DNA of 10,087 nucleotides from CAYLLN01 sp036496265 (GCA_036496265.1 DASXLL010000305.1:1-10087); one strand, 5' to 3'. Counted from the stretch's first letter, positions 4,197 through 10,087 are shown. Made by a program: numbers and translations. The notes: generated by a model from the sequence alone, not told the origin.

Positions 4197-6109
4197 AAGA
4201 TTCTGTTGATCGCTGGACGGTGACGGATGCTAGCGAGATGTATGAAGTGCCGCGGTGGGGCAAGGGATATTTTTCGGTCAACGAGAAGGGCCATATCGCG
4301 GTCCATCCGAACAAGGACCCGGCGCTGGCGATCGATATGCAGGAGCTGATCGAGCGGCTGCAGATGCGGGGGCTGGATTTGCCGATTCTGCTGCGGTTTA
4401 ACGGGATTTTGAAAGACCGGCTGCGGGAAATTAACGAGGCCTTCACGCAGGCGATCAAGGATCACGACTACAAAGGCCGCTACATCTGCGTTTTTCCGAT
4501 CAAGGTGAACCAGCAGCGGCATGTGGTTGAACAGGTGATCACTTACGGCAAGACGTACGGCTTTGGGCTGGAAGCGGGCAGCAAGCCGGAGATGCTGGCG
4601 GTGGTGGCGATGACGGACGCGGAGACGCCGATCATCTGCAACGGCTTCAAGGACGCAGAGTTCATCGAGATGGCGATGCTGGCCCAGAAGATGGGCCGCA
4701 AGGTGATTCCGGTGGTCGAGAAGTACACGGAGCTGGCGCTGATTTTGAAATATGCCGAGAAGGTCGGCGTGCGGCCGCAGATTGGGATGCGAATAAAGCT
4801 GGCGGCTCGAGGCAGCGGGCGGTGGCAGTCGTCCGGCGGATGGCGGAGCAAATTCGGGCTGACGGTGAGCGAGATTCTGCACGCGGTCGATGAGCTGAAG
4901 AGCCGCGACATGCTGGATTGCTTCAAGCTGCTGCATTTTCACCTGGGCAGCCAGATCACGAACATTCGGCATGTGAAGACGGCGGTGACCGAGTCGGCAC
5001 GGGCCTATGCTGATTTGGTGAAGCGTGGCGCGGGGCTGGAGTTTCTCGACATTGGCGGCGGCCTGGGCGTCGATTACGACGGGTCGCAAACGAATTTCGA
5101 ATCGAGCGTGAATTACACGCTCACCGAATATGCGGCTGACGTGGTGCATCACGTGCAAGCCGTGTGCGAAGAAGCGTCGGTGCCGCATCCGACGATCATC
5201 AGCGAAAGCGGTCGGGCGATTGCCGCGTACCACGCTTGCCTGGTGTTTGGGACGCTCGGTGTCGCCGGGCAAGGCAACGGCGATGAGAATTTGCTTGATA
5301 TTCCGGCTGACTCGGAGCAGCCGTTGTTTGATTTAGTGGATACGCATAAGGGCGTGACGGCTCGCAACGTTTTGGAGAGCCTGCACGATGCGCAGCAGGC
5401 GATGGATGTGGCGATGACGCTGTTTTCGAGCGGCTACCTGTCGCTGGAACAGCGGGCGACGGCGGAGAATTTGTTCTGGGCCATTTGCAAAAAGATTAAA
5501 CGGCTGGCGGAGCAGCTCGATTTCGTGCCGGAAGAACTGGAAGGTCTCGACACGCTGCTCTCGGACACGTATTTCTGCAACTTCTCACTGTTTCAGTCGA
5601 TGCCGGATAGCTGGGCCATCAAGCAGCTCTTCCCAGTAATGCCGATCCATCGGCTCAACGAGCGGCCGACGCGGCATGCGGTGCTGGGCGATATCACGTG
5701 CGACAGCGACGGCAAGATCGATCAGTTCATCGACCGACGCGACGTGAAGCGAACGCTGCGACTGCATCAGTTCGACGGTCAGCCGTATTATTTGGCCACT
5801 TTCCTCATCGGGGCGTATCAGGAGATTCTGGGCGACTTGCACAATTTGTTCGGCGATACGAACACGGTGCATGTCGATCTGACGCCGGCGGGGGAAGTTG
5901 TGATCGAGGCGATGGTGAAAGGCGATACGGTTCGCGAAGTGCTCGATTATGTCGAGTTTGAGCCGAGCGATTTGATCACGCGGCTGCAGACGGCGGTGGA
6001 AGTGGCCGTCCGCGAGAACCGGCTGGGCCACCAGGAGGCGGGGCGGTTTTTGAAGTTTTATGAAGATGCGCTGAACGGATATACGTATCTGGAAGAGCCT
6101 GGGGATTAG
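4190..6109 (+). CDS. speA: biosynthetic arginine decarboxylase (PLP-dependent)
   Basis: This 639-residue protein converts L-arginine to agmatine and CO2, the first step of the agmatine route to putrescine and other polyamines. Length and motifs match SpeA (E. coli 658 residues). K105 in VFPIKVNQ is the lysine that binds pyridoxal phosphate. HFHLGSQ (249-255) and the phosphate-binding GGGLGVDYDG (289-298) belong to the alanine-racemase-like barrel. ESGRAIAAYHA (339-349) and DITCDSDG (501-508, with active-site C504 contributed across the dimer) belong to the decarboxylase core. DTYFCNFSLFQSMPDSWAI and GDLHNLFGDTNTVH are also characteristic. The ATG at 4190 is preceded only by a weak GAGAG (4176-4180), so coupling to the upstream frame may help initiation. 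No agmatinase or agmatine deiminase gene (speB, aguA) is in the window. The gene is complete and undamaged. Confidence 0.98.
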   Translation: MLKDSVDRWTVTDASEMYEVPRWGKGYFSVNEKGHIAVHPNKDPALAIDMQELIERLQMRGLDLPILLRFNGILKDRLREINEAFTQAIKDHDYKGRYICVFPIKVNQQRHVVEQVITYGKTYGFGLEAGSKPEMLAVVAMTDAETPIICNGFKDAEFIEMAMLAQKMGRKVIPVVEKYTELALILKYAEKVGVRPQIGMRIKLAARGSGRWQSSGGWRSKFGLTVSEILHAVDELKSRDMLDCFKLLHFHLGSQITNIRHVKTAVTESARAYADLVKRGAGLEFLDIGGGLGVDYDGSQTNFESSVNYTLTEYAADVVHHVQAVCEEASVPHPTIISESGRAIAAYHACLVFGTLGVAGQGNGDENLLDIPADSEQPLFDLVDTHKGVTARNVLESLHDAQQAMDVAMTLFSSGYLSLEQRATAENLFWAICKKIKRLAEQLDFVPEELEGLDTLLSDTYFCNFSLFQSMPDSWAIKQLFPVMPIHRLNERPTRHAVLGDITCDSDGKIDQFIDRRDVKRTLRLHQFDGQPYYLATFLIGAYQEILGDLHNLFGDTNTVHVDLTPAGEVVIEAMVKGDTVREVLDYVEFEPSDLITRLQTAVEVAVRENRLGHQEAGRFLKFYEDALNGYTYLEEPGD

Positions 6110-6126
6110 TAGTTGGCAGCGGGGGG

Positions 6127-6146
6127 CCTCGCTTACGCTTCGGGTT
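6127..6146. repeat. 20-base dispersed repeat (TRSVSEG type), copy 2, after speA
   Basis: Identical over 20 bases to 1442-1461 inside the PSD1 gene. Here it is non-coding and begins 17 bases after the speA stop. The flanking bases differ from copy 1 on both sides, so the repeated unit is close to 20 bases long. Confidence 0.8.
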
Positions 6147-6155
6147 AGTGTTGGT

Positions 6156-6190
6156 GGTGGGCCGGCGCGAGCAAGCTCGCTGGTCCCACC
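6156..6190. repeat. long hairpin between converging speA and the minus-strand operon
   Basis: GGTGGG (6156-6161) pairs with CCCACC (6185-6190), CC (6162-6163) with GG (6182-6183), and GCGAGC (6167-6172) with GCTCGC (6175-6180) around AA. No T-run follows on either strand, so a factor-independent terminator is doubtful. Its place, 46 bases after speA and directly after the stop of the opposing gene, would suit transcript-end protection or bidirectional termination. From memory the GCGAGCAAGCTCGC core recurs in planctomycete genomes next to the 20-base repeat seen at 6127. Confidence 0.65.
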
Positions 6191-6195
6191 CTACG

Positions 6196-6759
6196 CTAGT
6201 CGTGCTGATGCGCTTTGCAGCATCTGCGGACGTAAATCGCGGCGGCGATGAAACCCAAGAGGCCGCCGAGATAGCTGCCATTGTGTAAGTAAGCGACGAT
6301 AACGAAGCTCGGCAAGTCGGTGAGCTGCAGCGTTCGCTCCCAGGTTTGCCAACTCGAGAGATCGCCGCTCTTAGCTCGTGCCCATCCAAGCAGTGCGCCA
6401 CAAGTTCCTAAAACGAAAGCGGACGCGAAGACGATCAGAAACGCCCGAACAGTAACGATGCGGCGCTCGGGCTGAGGAATCTGCGTCAACCCGACACGAG
6501 CTAAGAACCAAGCGACGATCATTCCTACCCAAAAACTGGCCAGAAAACCAACCTCTGCGGCAAAGATGCGAGGATGAAAGCCAAAGTTAGCGTAAGAAAA
6601 CTGATGGAATTTGAGCTTGGTGAAATACTCGGCGGAAATCGAATAGCTGATTTGGTCGTGCACTGCGCCGTAGATGCCGGCTAGTAGTGCCCCCAGGAGG
6701 GAGACGCCAATCATCGCGGGAAGGCGAGCGAGCTCGATTCGCGGGTAGAGAATGTCCAT
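6196..6759 (-). CDS. small four-helix membrane protein, function unknown
   Basis: The 187-residue product has four hydrophobic segments: about 13-34 (LPAMIGVSLLGALLAGIYGAV), 65-89 (IFAAEVGFLASFWVGMIVAWFLARV), 103-127 (TVRAFLIVFASAFVLGTCGALLGWA) and 158-177 (LHNGSYLGGLLGFIAAAIYV). The loop HDQISYSISAEYFTKLKFHQF (34-54) between the first two helices is the most distinctive part. I recall similar proteins of unknown function in other bacteria, but no named family. The C-terminus is basic and Cys-rich (VRRCCKAHQHD). Its ATG lies 10 bases after the stop of the upstream 106-residue gene, so the two are probably cotranscribed. No strong Shine-Dalgarno is present. Confidence 0.8.
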   Translation of the reverse strand: MDILYPRIELARLPAMIGVSLLGALLAGIYGAVHDQISYSISAEYFTKLKFHQFSYANFGFHPRIFAAEVGFLASFWVGMIVAWFLARVGLTQIPQPERRIVTVRAFLIVFASAFVLGTCGALLGWARAKSGDLSSWQTWERTLQLTDLPSFVIVAYLHNGSYLGGLLGFIAAAIYVRRCCKAHQHD

Positions 6760-6769
6760 ACCGGCGTTG

Positions 6770-7090
6770 CTAGAGTATCTCCAGCGGGTGAGTCGTCGGC
6801 CAAATGTCGATTTGCTGAAAGCGGGCCTTCAGTAGCTCTTTTAAGGCGACGAAAAACTCTCGCGTGGCCGCTGAATCGGGCACATCGACAAAGACACGGA
6901 CGAAATCATCGCGGTAGCTTTCGCCTTGAAACGTCCATTGGCCGCGAATCATTTGCGATTCAAAGGAGACAGCCCCAAATTGCTGTTCAAGCTCCAGCAG
7001 CGCTTCGGCGACTAGGCTGTCTGGAACTGGAGCGCCATCATTGAACCGGAGCGGGAGCAGTACTTCGTAACGCCGGTAGGGCTTGTCCAT
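6770..7090 (-). CDS. small conserved hypothetical protein (106 residues)
   Basis: MDKPYRRYEVLLPLRFNDGAPVPDSLVAEALLELEQQFGAVSFESQ opens a soluble protein with an alternating strand/helix pattern. Later landmarks are IRGQWTFQGESYRDDFVRVFVDVPDS (48-73) and FFVALKELLKARFQQIDIWPTTHPLEIL (79-106). No signal peptide, membrane segment, metal-binding Cys/His cluster or catalytic motif is obvious. The strand-helix-strand pattern and the Val-rich VRVFVDVP strand suggest a small ferredoxin-like alpha/beta fold, but that is inference. I recall similar sequences annotated only as hypothetical. Its start overlaps the end of the 74-residue gene by 53 bases in a different frame, which implies tight coupling of the two. 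Confidence 0.8.
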   Translation of the reverse strand: MDKPYRRYEVLLPLRFNDGAPVPDSLVAEALLELEQQFGAVSFESQMIRGQWTFQGESYRDDFVRVFVDVPDSAATREFFVALKELLKARFQQIDIWPTTHPLEIL

Positions 7091-7262
7091 AGCTCGCGGG
7101 GCCTTCCACCGAAAACGGAATTCCAGCGGTGGCGAGTGCAGCCAATGCTTCCTGAGGGACCAAGATCTCGCCGGTCTTATAGGAAGTACACGCGAATCGC
7201 CCCGGCAAGAACCCCAGCGCTCGCTTCTTGGCGTCGTTGTCTGGAAACCGAATGATGATCAT
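7038..7262 (-). CDS. small conserved hypothetical protein (74 residues) overlapping its downstream neighbour
   Basis: From the ATG at 7262 the product begins MIIIRFPDNDAKKRALGFLPGRFACTSYKTGEILVPQEALAALATAGIPFSVEGPASY. I recall relatives that start at the same MIxVRFP-like point and end with IPFTVEGPATY, hence this start. A TTG at 7298 would add 12 residues (MLLHRVPNKLLD) and shorten the gap to lspA to 20 bases. Neither start has a good Shine-Dalgarno. There are no membrane segments or known catalytic motifs. Homologues of this protein and the next gene seem to travel as an overlapping pair, which suggests a two-subunit unit or an uncharacterised toxin-antitoxin-like pair. That idea is unsupported beyond the overlap and small size. 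Confidence 0.75.
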   Translation of the reverse strand: MIIIRFPDNDAKKRALGFLPGRFACTSYKTGEILVPQEALAALATAGIPFSVEGPASYGQALPALRSTAPAPVQ

Positions 7263-7318
7263 ATCAAGAAGTTTATTCGGCACGCGGTGTAATAGCAACT
7301 CAAGGAACTCGATTGCGG

Positions 7319-8041
7319 CTAAGCTACTTTTTCCACTGAACTATGCTCCGTTTCTCTCCAAATAATGGCGTGGACGACGAGCATGATGGCGCCGGTGACG
7401 AGGAGGCTGTCGGCGATGTTGAAGTTGGGCCAGGGGTTGAAAATTTGGAGTTTGATTTCGGGCCAGACAAAAAGAATCCAGTCGCGGACGCCGTGCTGTA
7501 GTTCTGGGATTAGTCCGCTGGTGTCCCAGAGTCCGAGGCGGTCGTAGAGGTTGCCGATAATGCCGCCGCTGACGAGACCGAGGGCGACGGTGATCCACCG
7601 GTCGAACGCGGCGCGAAAGGCAAAGAGCCAGGTGATGATTCCAGCGAGAGCAACAACGGAGAGCGCGGCGAAGAGGGGCCAGAAGCCGGCACCCATGCCG
7701 AAGAGGGCGCCGGGATTGACGCTGGTTTCGATGCCGAAGCGGTTTTCAATCAGCCAATAGATATTTCCGTGCTGCGGCAGGCCGCGCCATTGGAAAATGG
7801 CGTGCTTGGTCCAAAGGTCGACAGTGCAGCCGAGAGCGGCAAGAGTGAAAAAGACGACGTAGCGACTGACCGGCAGCGCGGACGGAACGCCGCGGAGAGC
7901 GTTCCCTACAGAGTTGGTCGGCGGAGGGCCACCGAGGGTATTCCCGCCAGCAGCACCGAGGGTATTCCCGCCGGCAGCACCGAGGGTATTCCCGCCGGCA
8001 GCACCGTTATCGCGTGACGAGTTTTTCGGCGCACTTGACAC
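7319..8041 (-). CDS. lspA: lipoprotein signal peptidase II (LspA) with repeat-derived N-terminus
   Basis: LspA is an inner-membrane aspartyl protease that removes signal peptides from lipidated prolipoproteins. Numbering from the GTG at 8041 (240 residues), the core begins near residue 59 (SRYVVFFTLAALGCTVDLWTKHAIF). It continues through SVNPGALFGMGAGFW, GGIIGNLYDRLGL (158-170), GVRDWILF and WPNFNIADSLLVTG. The catalytic Asp pair is probably D187 (VRD) and D211 (FNIAD), with D167 in the conserved GNLYDR. Four membrane helices are evident. The core of about 180 residues matches normal LspA size. Ahead of it lie about 58 residues coded largely by three 24-base repeats (AAGGNTLG three times) and a hairpin repeat (VGNALRGVP). 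Between the dksA stop and the core there is no ATG, GTG or TTG in frame. The nearest is the GTG at 8041 inside dksA (35-base overlap). Start confidence is low; gene identity is high. Confidence 0.92.
   Translation of the reverse strand: MSSAPKNSSRDNGAAGGNTLGAAGGNTLGAAGGNTLGGPPPTNSVGNALRGVPSALPVSRYVVFFTLAALGCTVDLWTKHAIFQWRGLPQHGNIYWLIENRFGIETSVNPGALFGMGAGFWPLFAALSVVALAGIITWLFAFRAAFDRWITVALGLVSGGIIGNLYDRLGLWDTSGLIPELQHGVRDWILFVWPEIKLQIFNPWPNFNIADSLLVTGAIMLVVHAIIWRETEHSSVEKVA
7884..7905. repeat. hairpin repeat inside the lspA 5' region
   Basis: GGAACGC (7884-7890) pairs with GCGTTCC (7899-7905) around an eight-base loop. In the lspA frame it codes for GNALRGVP. The form GGGAACGC...GCGTTCC is, from memory, a common dispersed planctomycete repeat. 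Only one clear copy is in this window. Confidence 0.55.
7931..8006. repeat. 24-base tandem repeat, three units, at the dksA-lspA junction
   Basis: Units at 7931-7954, 7955-7978 and 7979-8002 are identical except for one base (A instead of G) in the first. Four more bases of a fourth unit run to 8006. The tract ends exactly against the dksA stop codon (TAA, 8007-8009 on the minus strand). In the lspA frame each unit codes for AAGGNTLG, keeping the frame open. Confidence 0.92.
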
Positions 8042-8378
8042 AGTAGGGCGTGTGCGGCAGGACTTCGAGGCGGGCTTTGGGAATTTTGCCCTCGCACTCG
8101 ATGCAGACACCATAAAGGCCGTCTTCGATCCGAACAAGTGCAGCTTCGATCTGCTCGAGGGCGTCGCCGTCGTGCTCCATCAAGCTGAGCGTGAATTCTT
8201 GCTCGAAGGCGTCGGTTCCCACGTCGGCCATGTGAATCGGCATGCTCGACAGATCGCCGGAGGCTTCGCTGCGCGGCTTTCGCAAAGCCGCGTCGGCCAT
8301 TGCCGTCACGTCGCCCCGCAGCCGGGATCGCAGCCCGAGCAGCATGTTCTTGAAAGGTCTCGCTTCAATCTTCTTCAT
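8007..8378 (-). CDS. DksA/TraR-family zinc-finger protein
   Basis: The 123-residue product has a helical N-terminal half (MKKIEARPFKNMLLGLRSRLRGDVTAMADAAL) and a C4 zinc finger, C92-x2-C95-x17-C113-x2-C116 (YGVCIECEGKIPKARLEVLPHTPYCVKC). This is the DksA/TraR layout. DksA proteins enter the RNA polymerase secondary channel and, with ppGpp, change promoter output. The middle part, MADVGTDAFEQEFTLSLME, lies where the coiled-coil tip would be. It has the D-x3-D acidic pair but not the exact DxxDxA motif of E. coli DksA, so a general DksA/TraR-like call is safer than dksA itself. The ATG at 8378 is chosen because GGAG (8385-8388) stands six bases upstream and the promoter at 8460-8489 excludes longer starts. 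The length is short compared with E. coli DksA (151). The next gene is lspA. Confidence 0.9.
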   Translation of the reverse strand: MKKIEARPFKNMLLGLRSRLRGDVTAMADAALRKPRSEASGDLSSMPIHMADVGTDAFEQEFTLSLMEHDGDALEQIEAALVRIEDGLYGVCIECEGKIPKARLEVLPHTPYCVKCAEKLVTR

Positions 8379-8459
8379 GACCGACTCCAGCTCCGCCTGC
8401 TTTCGAAATGCCAGGGCGTTTTTCGGGGCAGTAAACCACGATTGGCCCAGAGCCTTGCT

Positions 8460-8489
8460 ATGGTAAGTGGCGGATATGGAGGTTGTCAA
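8460..8489 (-). promoter_or_regulatory. strong sigma70-type promoter for the DksA-like gene and lspA
   Basis: On the minus strand TTGACA (8484-8489, perfect) is followed after 18 bases by TACCAT (8460-8465, four of six). Transcription would begin near 8453, giving a leader of about 75 bases before the ATG at 8378. The minus-strand genes down to 6196 could be read from it, since no other convincing promoter appears between them. Confidence 0.65.
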
Positions 8490-8526
8490 ACAGGCGGGGG
8501 CGGATTTTTTTGAGGAAAATGCCCGA

Positions 8527-8548
8527 GAACCGCTAGAAAATGCGGTTC
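8527..8548. repeat. hairpin 1 of the cluster after the BBP7 gene
   Basis: GAACCGC (8527-8533) pairs perfectly with GCGGTTC (8542-8548) around TAGAAAAT. A T-rich run is absent on the minus strand after it, so it is not a textbook terminator. Confidence 0.55.
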
Positions 8549-8563
8549 CAAAGAAGGCTCGGC

Positions 8564-8628
8564 GGGAGGCATTAGCCTCCCCGTTACGCCGAATTACCGG
8601 GGGACTTATGTCTCCCGCTCGCCGCGAG
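8564..8628. repeat. cluster of three further hairpins just after the BBP7 stop
   Basis: GGGAGGC-ATTA-GCCTCCC (8564-8581) has seven perfect pairs. GGGGGAC-TTAT-GTCTCCC (8599-8616) has seven pairs including one G-T. CTCG-CCG-CGAG (8618-8628) has four. The first two have the same layout of a GGG...CCC seven-base stem with a four-base ATTA/TTAT loop, 17 bases apart, which suggests one repeated element rather than chance. GGCG (8560-8563) and CGCC (8587-8590) can close an outer stem around the first. The block may end or protect the BBP7 transcript, or be a REP-like dispersed element. Confidence 0.6.
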
Positions 8629-8630
8629 GA

Positions 8631-10087
8631 TTAGAAGTCCTGCGAAATACCCAGATTCACGCCCTGGATGCAAAACGAGCTGTGATTAAACAGCGCGATC
8701 GGATGCGTCGTGCTGCCGCCGCCGGTCCCGATGTTGGTGTCGATGTTGTTCGCCGATTGCAGCACGTCGTTGATGTAGATCAACGAGTAGCCGATGTTGA
8801 GCTGCGTGCAGGGACGGAAGCGGTAGTTGAGGTTCAGGCCAAGCTCCCAAATCGAGGTGAATTCGTCGCGGGCGTGATGGCCAATGTTGCTGCCGGCACT
8901 GAATAGGCCGCCGGCGATCGTTTGAGTGGTCTGGCCAGGGCTCGCGATCGATGTTGAACCGTTGATGTTCAGCGCCTCGTGCATGTTGCCCAGCGATACG
9001 CGACCGAGTGTCTGCCAGGTCCAGACGCCGCAGTATTTATACCATTGCAGCCCGAGGATGCCGCCATTGAACAAATTGAGCGTGTTGAACTTGTCGGTGA
9101 TGGTCGAGACGGTGCCTTGCGGGAGCGTGCCGCCGGTTTCCGTCACCGTTTGCGTGCTTTGAATCGCTACGTCGTCAGCCAGACGCGTGTAGTTCCAGCC
9201 TGTAATGAAATCGATCCGCGTGTTGCAGTCGCGGCAGAGCAAGATGCGGCCATAGACGTCGTTGCCCAGGAAGCTCGACGTGCTGGTAACGTTGACGTTG
9301 CCGGTTCGCAGGCCGGGATAGGCCACGAGCAGGGCGTCGTTATTGCCCGTGTCCAAGTCGTGGAACGGAATGGCGAGCACGGGGACGTTGTTGGAGGAAA
9401 CGTTGAAATTCGTCGTGGACTTGGGCAAGCCGAAGAGGCGGTCGCCAAAGCCGATCGTCTGCGCCGGGTTGATAAAAAAGCCAAAGTCAACGCGCCCCCC
9501 GCCCTGCGTGCTGGCGTTGGTTCGGCCGCCGCCAAAAATCGTTTGCGCATCGGGCAGGATGCCGGCAGTCGTGGAGGATTCGGTCGTGGGGTCCGTAGTC
9601 ACAAGCGCCGGGAAGTTACGACCTTGTCGCCACCAAATGAGAGCTTCCAAGCGCATCCAAACCATCGGATTATTGCAATAGCCACTATAATCGCAGCCGC
9701 CGCCAAGTCCGCCGCACTGTCCGCAGCCGAAGCATCCGCCGTGGCCACCGCAGCCACCGCCACAGCAGTCGCCGCATTGGCCGCAATTGCCGCATCCGCA
9801 AGCGCCGCCAGTCATCGTTCCGGGCAGCCAGCCGCCACCGCCGTAACCGCAGGTGCCGACCGGATCGGAAGCCGGCTCAAACGTTGAATTGTGATTGCAG
9901 GTCGCGCATTGGTTATTGGTCCACGGCGCGTTGTAATTGGGCGCGTGATAAGGCGCGCTATAGACGTTGGACAGAACTTTTTGCGATTGGCCTTCCATGC
10001 CTTCGGGCACGGCCTCGGTCACGGGCGCTCCGCCGCTCTGCGGGGCTGGCATGACGCGGGTCCGCGGCGCGGCTGGCATGCCGGGCG
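8631..10087 (-). CDS. BBP7-family outer-membrane beta-barrel protein, 5' end outside the window
   Basis: The frame is open to the window edge and has no signal peptide after its first in-window Met (10079), so the gene is probably 5'-truncated. Numbering from that Met, 482 residues are visible. Residues 1-90 are Pro/Gly/Asn-rich. Residues 94-135 hold 12 Cys among Gly (CGCGNCGQCGDCCGG...), with three more at 58, 61 and 77. From 138 on it reads as BBP7: MVWMRLEALIWWRQGRNFPALVTT, then GGGRVDFGFFINPAQTIGFGDRLFGL and VYGRILLCRDCNTRIDFITGWNYTRLADDVAIQ. It continues with GGILGLQWYKYCGVWTWQTLGRVSLGNMHEALNINGSTSI, ELGLNLNYRFRPCTQLNIGYSLIYINDVLQSANNID and the end VNLGISQDF. Alternating strands and the terminal aromatic fit an outer-membrane barrel. 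The family is found almost only in planctomycetes; its substrate is unknown. A hairpin cluster follows the stop. Confidence 0.93.
   Translation of the reverse strand, partial: PGMPAAPRTRVMPAPQSGGAPVTEAVPEGMEGQSQKVLSNVYSAPYHAPNYNAPWTNNQCATCNHNSTFEPASDPVGTCGYGGGGWLPGTMTGGACGCGNCGQCGDCCGGGCGGHGGCFGCGQCGGLGGGCDYSGYCNNPMVWMRLEALIWWRQGRNFPALVTTDPTTESSTTAGILPDAQTIFGGGRTNASTQGGGRVDFGFFINPAQTIGFGDRLFGLPKSTTNFNVSSNNVPVLAIPFHDLDTGNNDALLVAYPGLRTGNVNVTSTSSFLGNDVYGRILLCRDCNTRIDFITGWNYTRLADDVAIQSTQTVTETGGTLPQGTVSTITDKFNTLNLFNGGILGLQWYKYCGVWTWQTLGRVSLGNMHEALNINGSTSIASPGQTTQTIAGGLFSAGSNIGHHARDEFTSIWELGLNLNYRFRPCTQLNIGYSLIYINDVLQSANNIDTNIGTGGGSTTHPIALFNHSSFCIQGVNLGISQDF

Noticed and set aside
4169..5272. 367-codon open frame on the minus strand
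   Set aside because: It lies opposite speA, whose identity is certain; the product is His/Arg/Leu-rich low-complexity sequence typical of the antisense of GC-rich genes.
6156..6190. Factor-independent terminator for speA
   Set aside because: The stem is strong but no T-run follows on either strand, so it is listed as a hairpin repeat instead.
7931..8006. CRISPR-like array
   Set aside because: The 24-base units are directly adjacent with no spacers, and no cas gene is present; this is a plain tandem repeat.
8379..8489. Longer N-terminus for the DksA-like protein from a TTG at 8489
   Set aside because: That TTG is part of the TTGACA -35 box; the ATG at 8378 has GGAG six bases upstream.
8979..9887. 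302-codon open frame on the plus strand
   Set aside because: Antisense of the BBP7 gene; the Ala-rich C-terminal run is simply the opposite strand of the Cys/Gly-rich codons.

Overview
The window looks like a chromosome segment of a planctomycete, most likely of the Pirellulales/Pirellula-Blastopirellula type. Three things point there: a DUF1549/DUF1553 (PSCyt2/PSD1) secreted protein, a BBP7-family outer-membrane protein, and short dispersed repeats that read through coding sequence (in one gene as TRSVSEG and FKVQ...LNFE peptides), which I recall as typical of planctomycete genomes. The organism is inferred from gene families; no rRNA or tRNA is present to confirm it.

Layout, left to right. 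csrA (191-397, +) is a post-transcriptional regulator whose Shine-Dalgarno sits in a small GGA-loop hairpin. It converges, with a 7-base gap, on a large secreted PSD1 protein gene (405-2519, -) that carries four in-frame repeat insertions. Divergent from that gene is a hicA-hicB toxin-antitoxin pair (2617-3290, +) with a promoter overlapped by an 8-base direct repeat. A tandem zinc-ribbon protein with a BamE/SmpA-like C-terminus follows (3340-4041, +). Then comes biosynthetic arginine decarboxylase speA (4190-6109, +), preceded by a possible 30-codon upstream ORF that overlaps its start codon.

After speA lies a repeat and long-hairpin block (6127-6190) between converging transcription units. 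The rest is on the minus strand, read right to left: a 5'-truncated BBP7 gene (8631-10087), a hairpin cluster (8527-8628), a good promoter (8460-8489), a DksA/TraR-type zinc-finger gene (8007-8378), lspA (7319-8041), and three small genes of unknown function (7038-7262, 6770-7090, 6196-6759). The last five lie close together and may form one operon, with lipoprotein signal peptidase II as its only enzyme of known function. The start region of lspA is filled with a 24-base tandem repeat and a hairpin repeat, so its true start codon cannot be assigned with confidence.

Most gene functions are ordinary housekeeping or lineage-typical. The unusual content is small scale: palindromic 7-base-period elements tolerated inside a coding region, repeat invasion of the dksA-lspA junction, the overlapping upstream ORF at speA, and the Cys/Gly-rich segment of the BBP7 protein.
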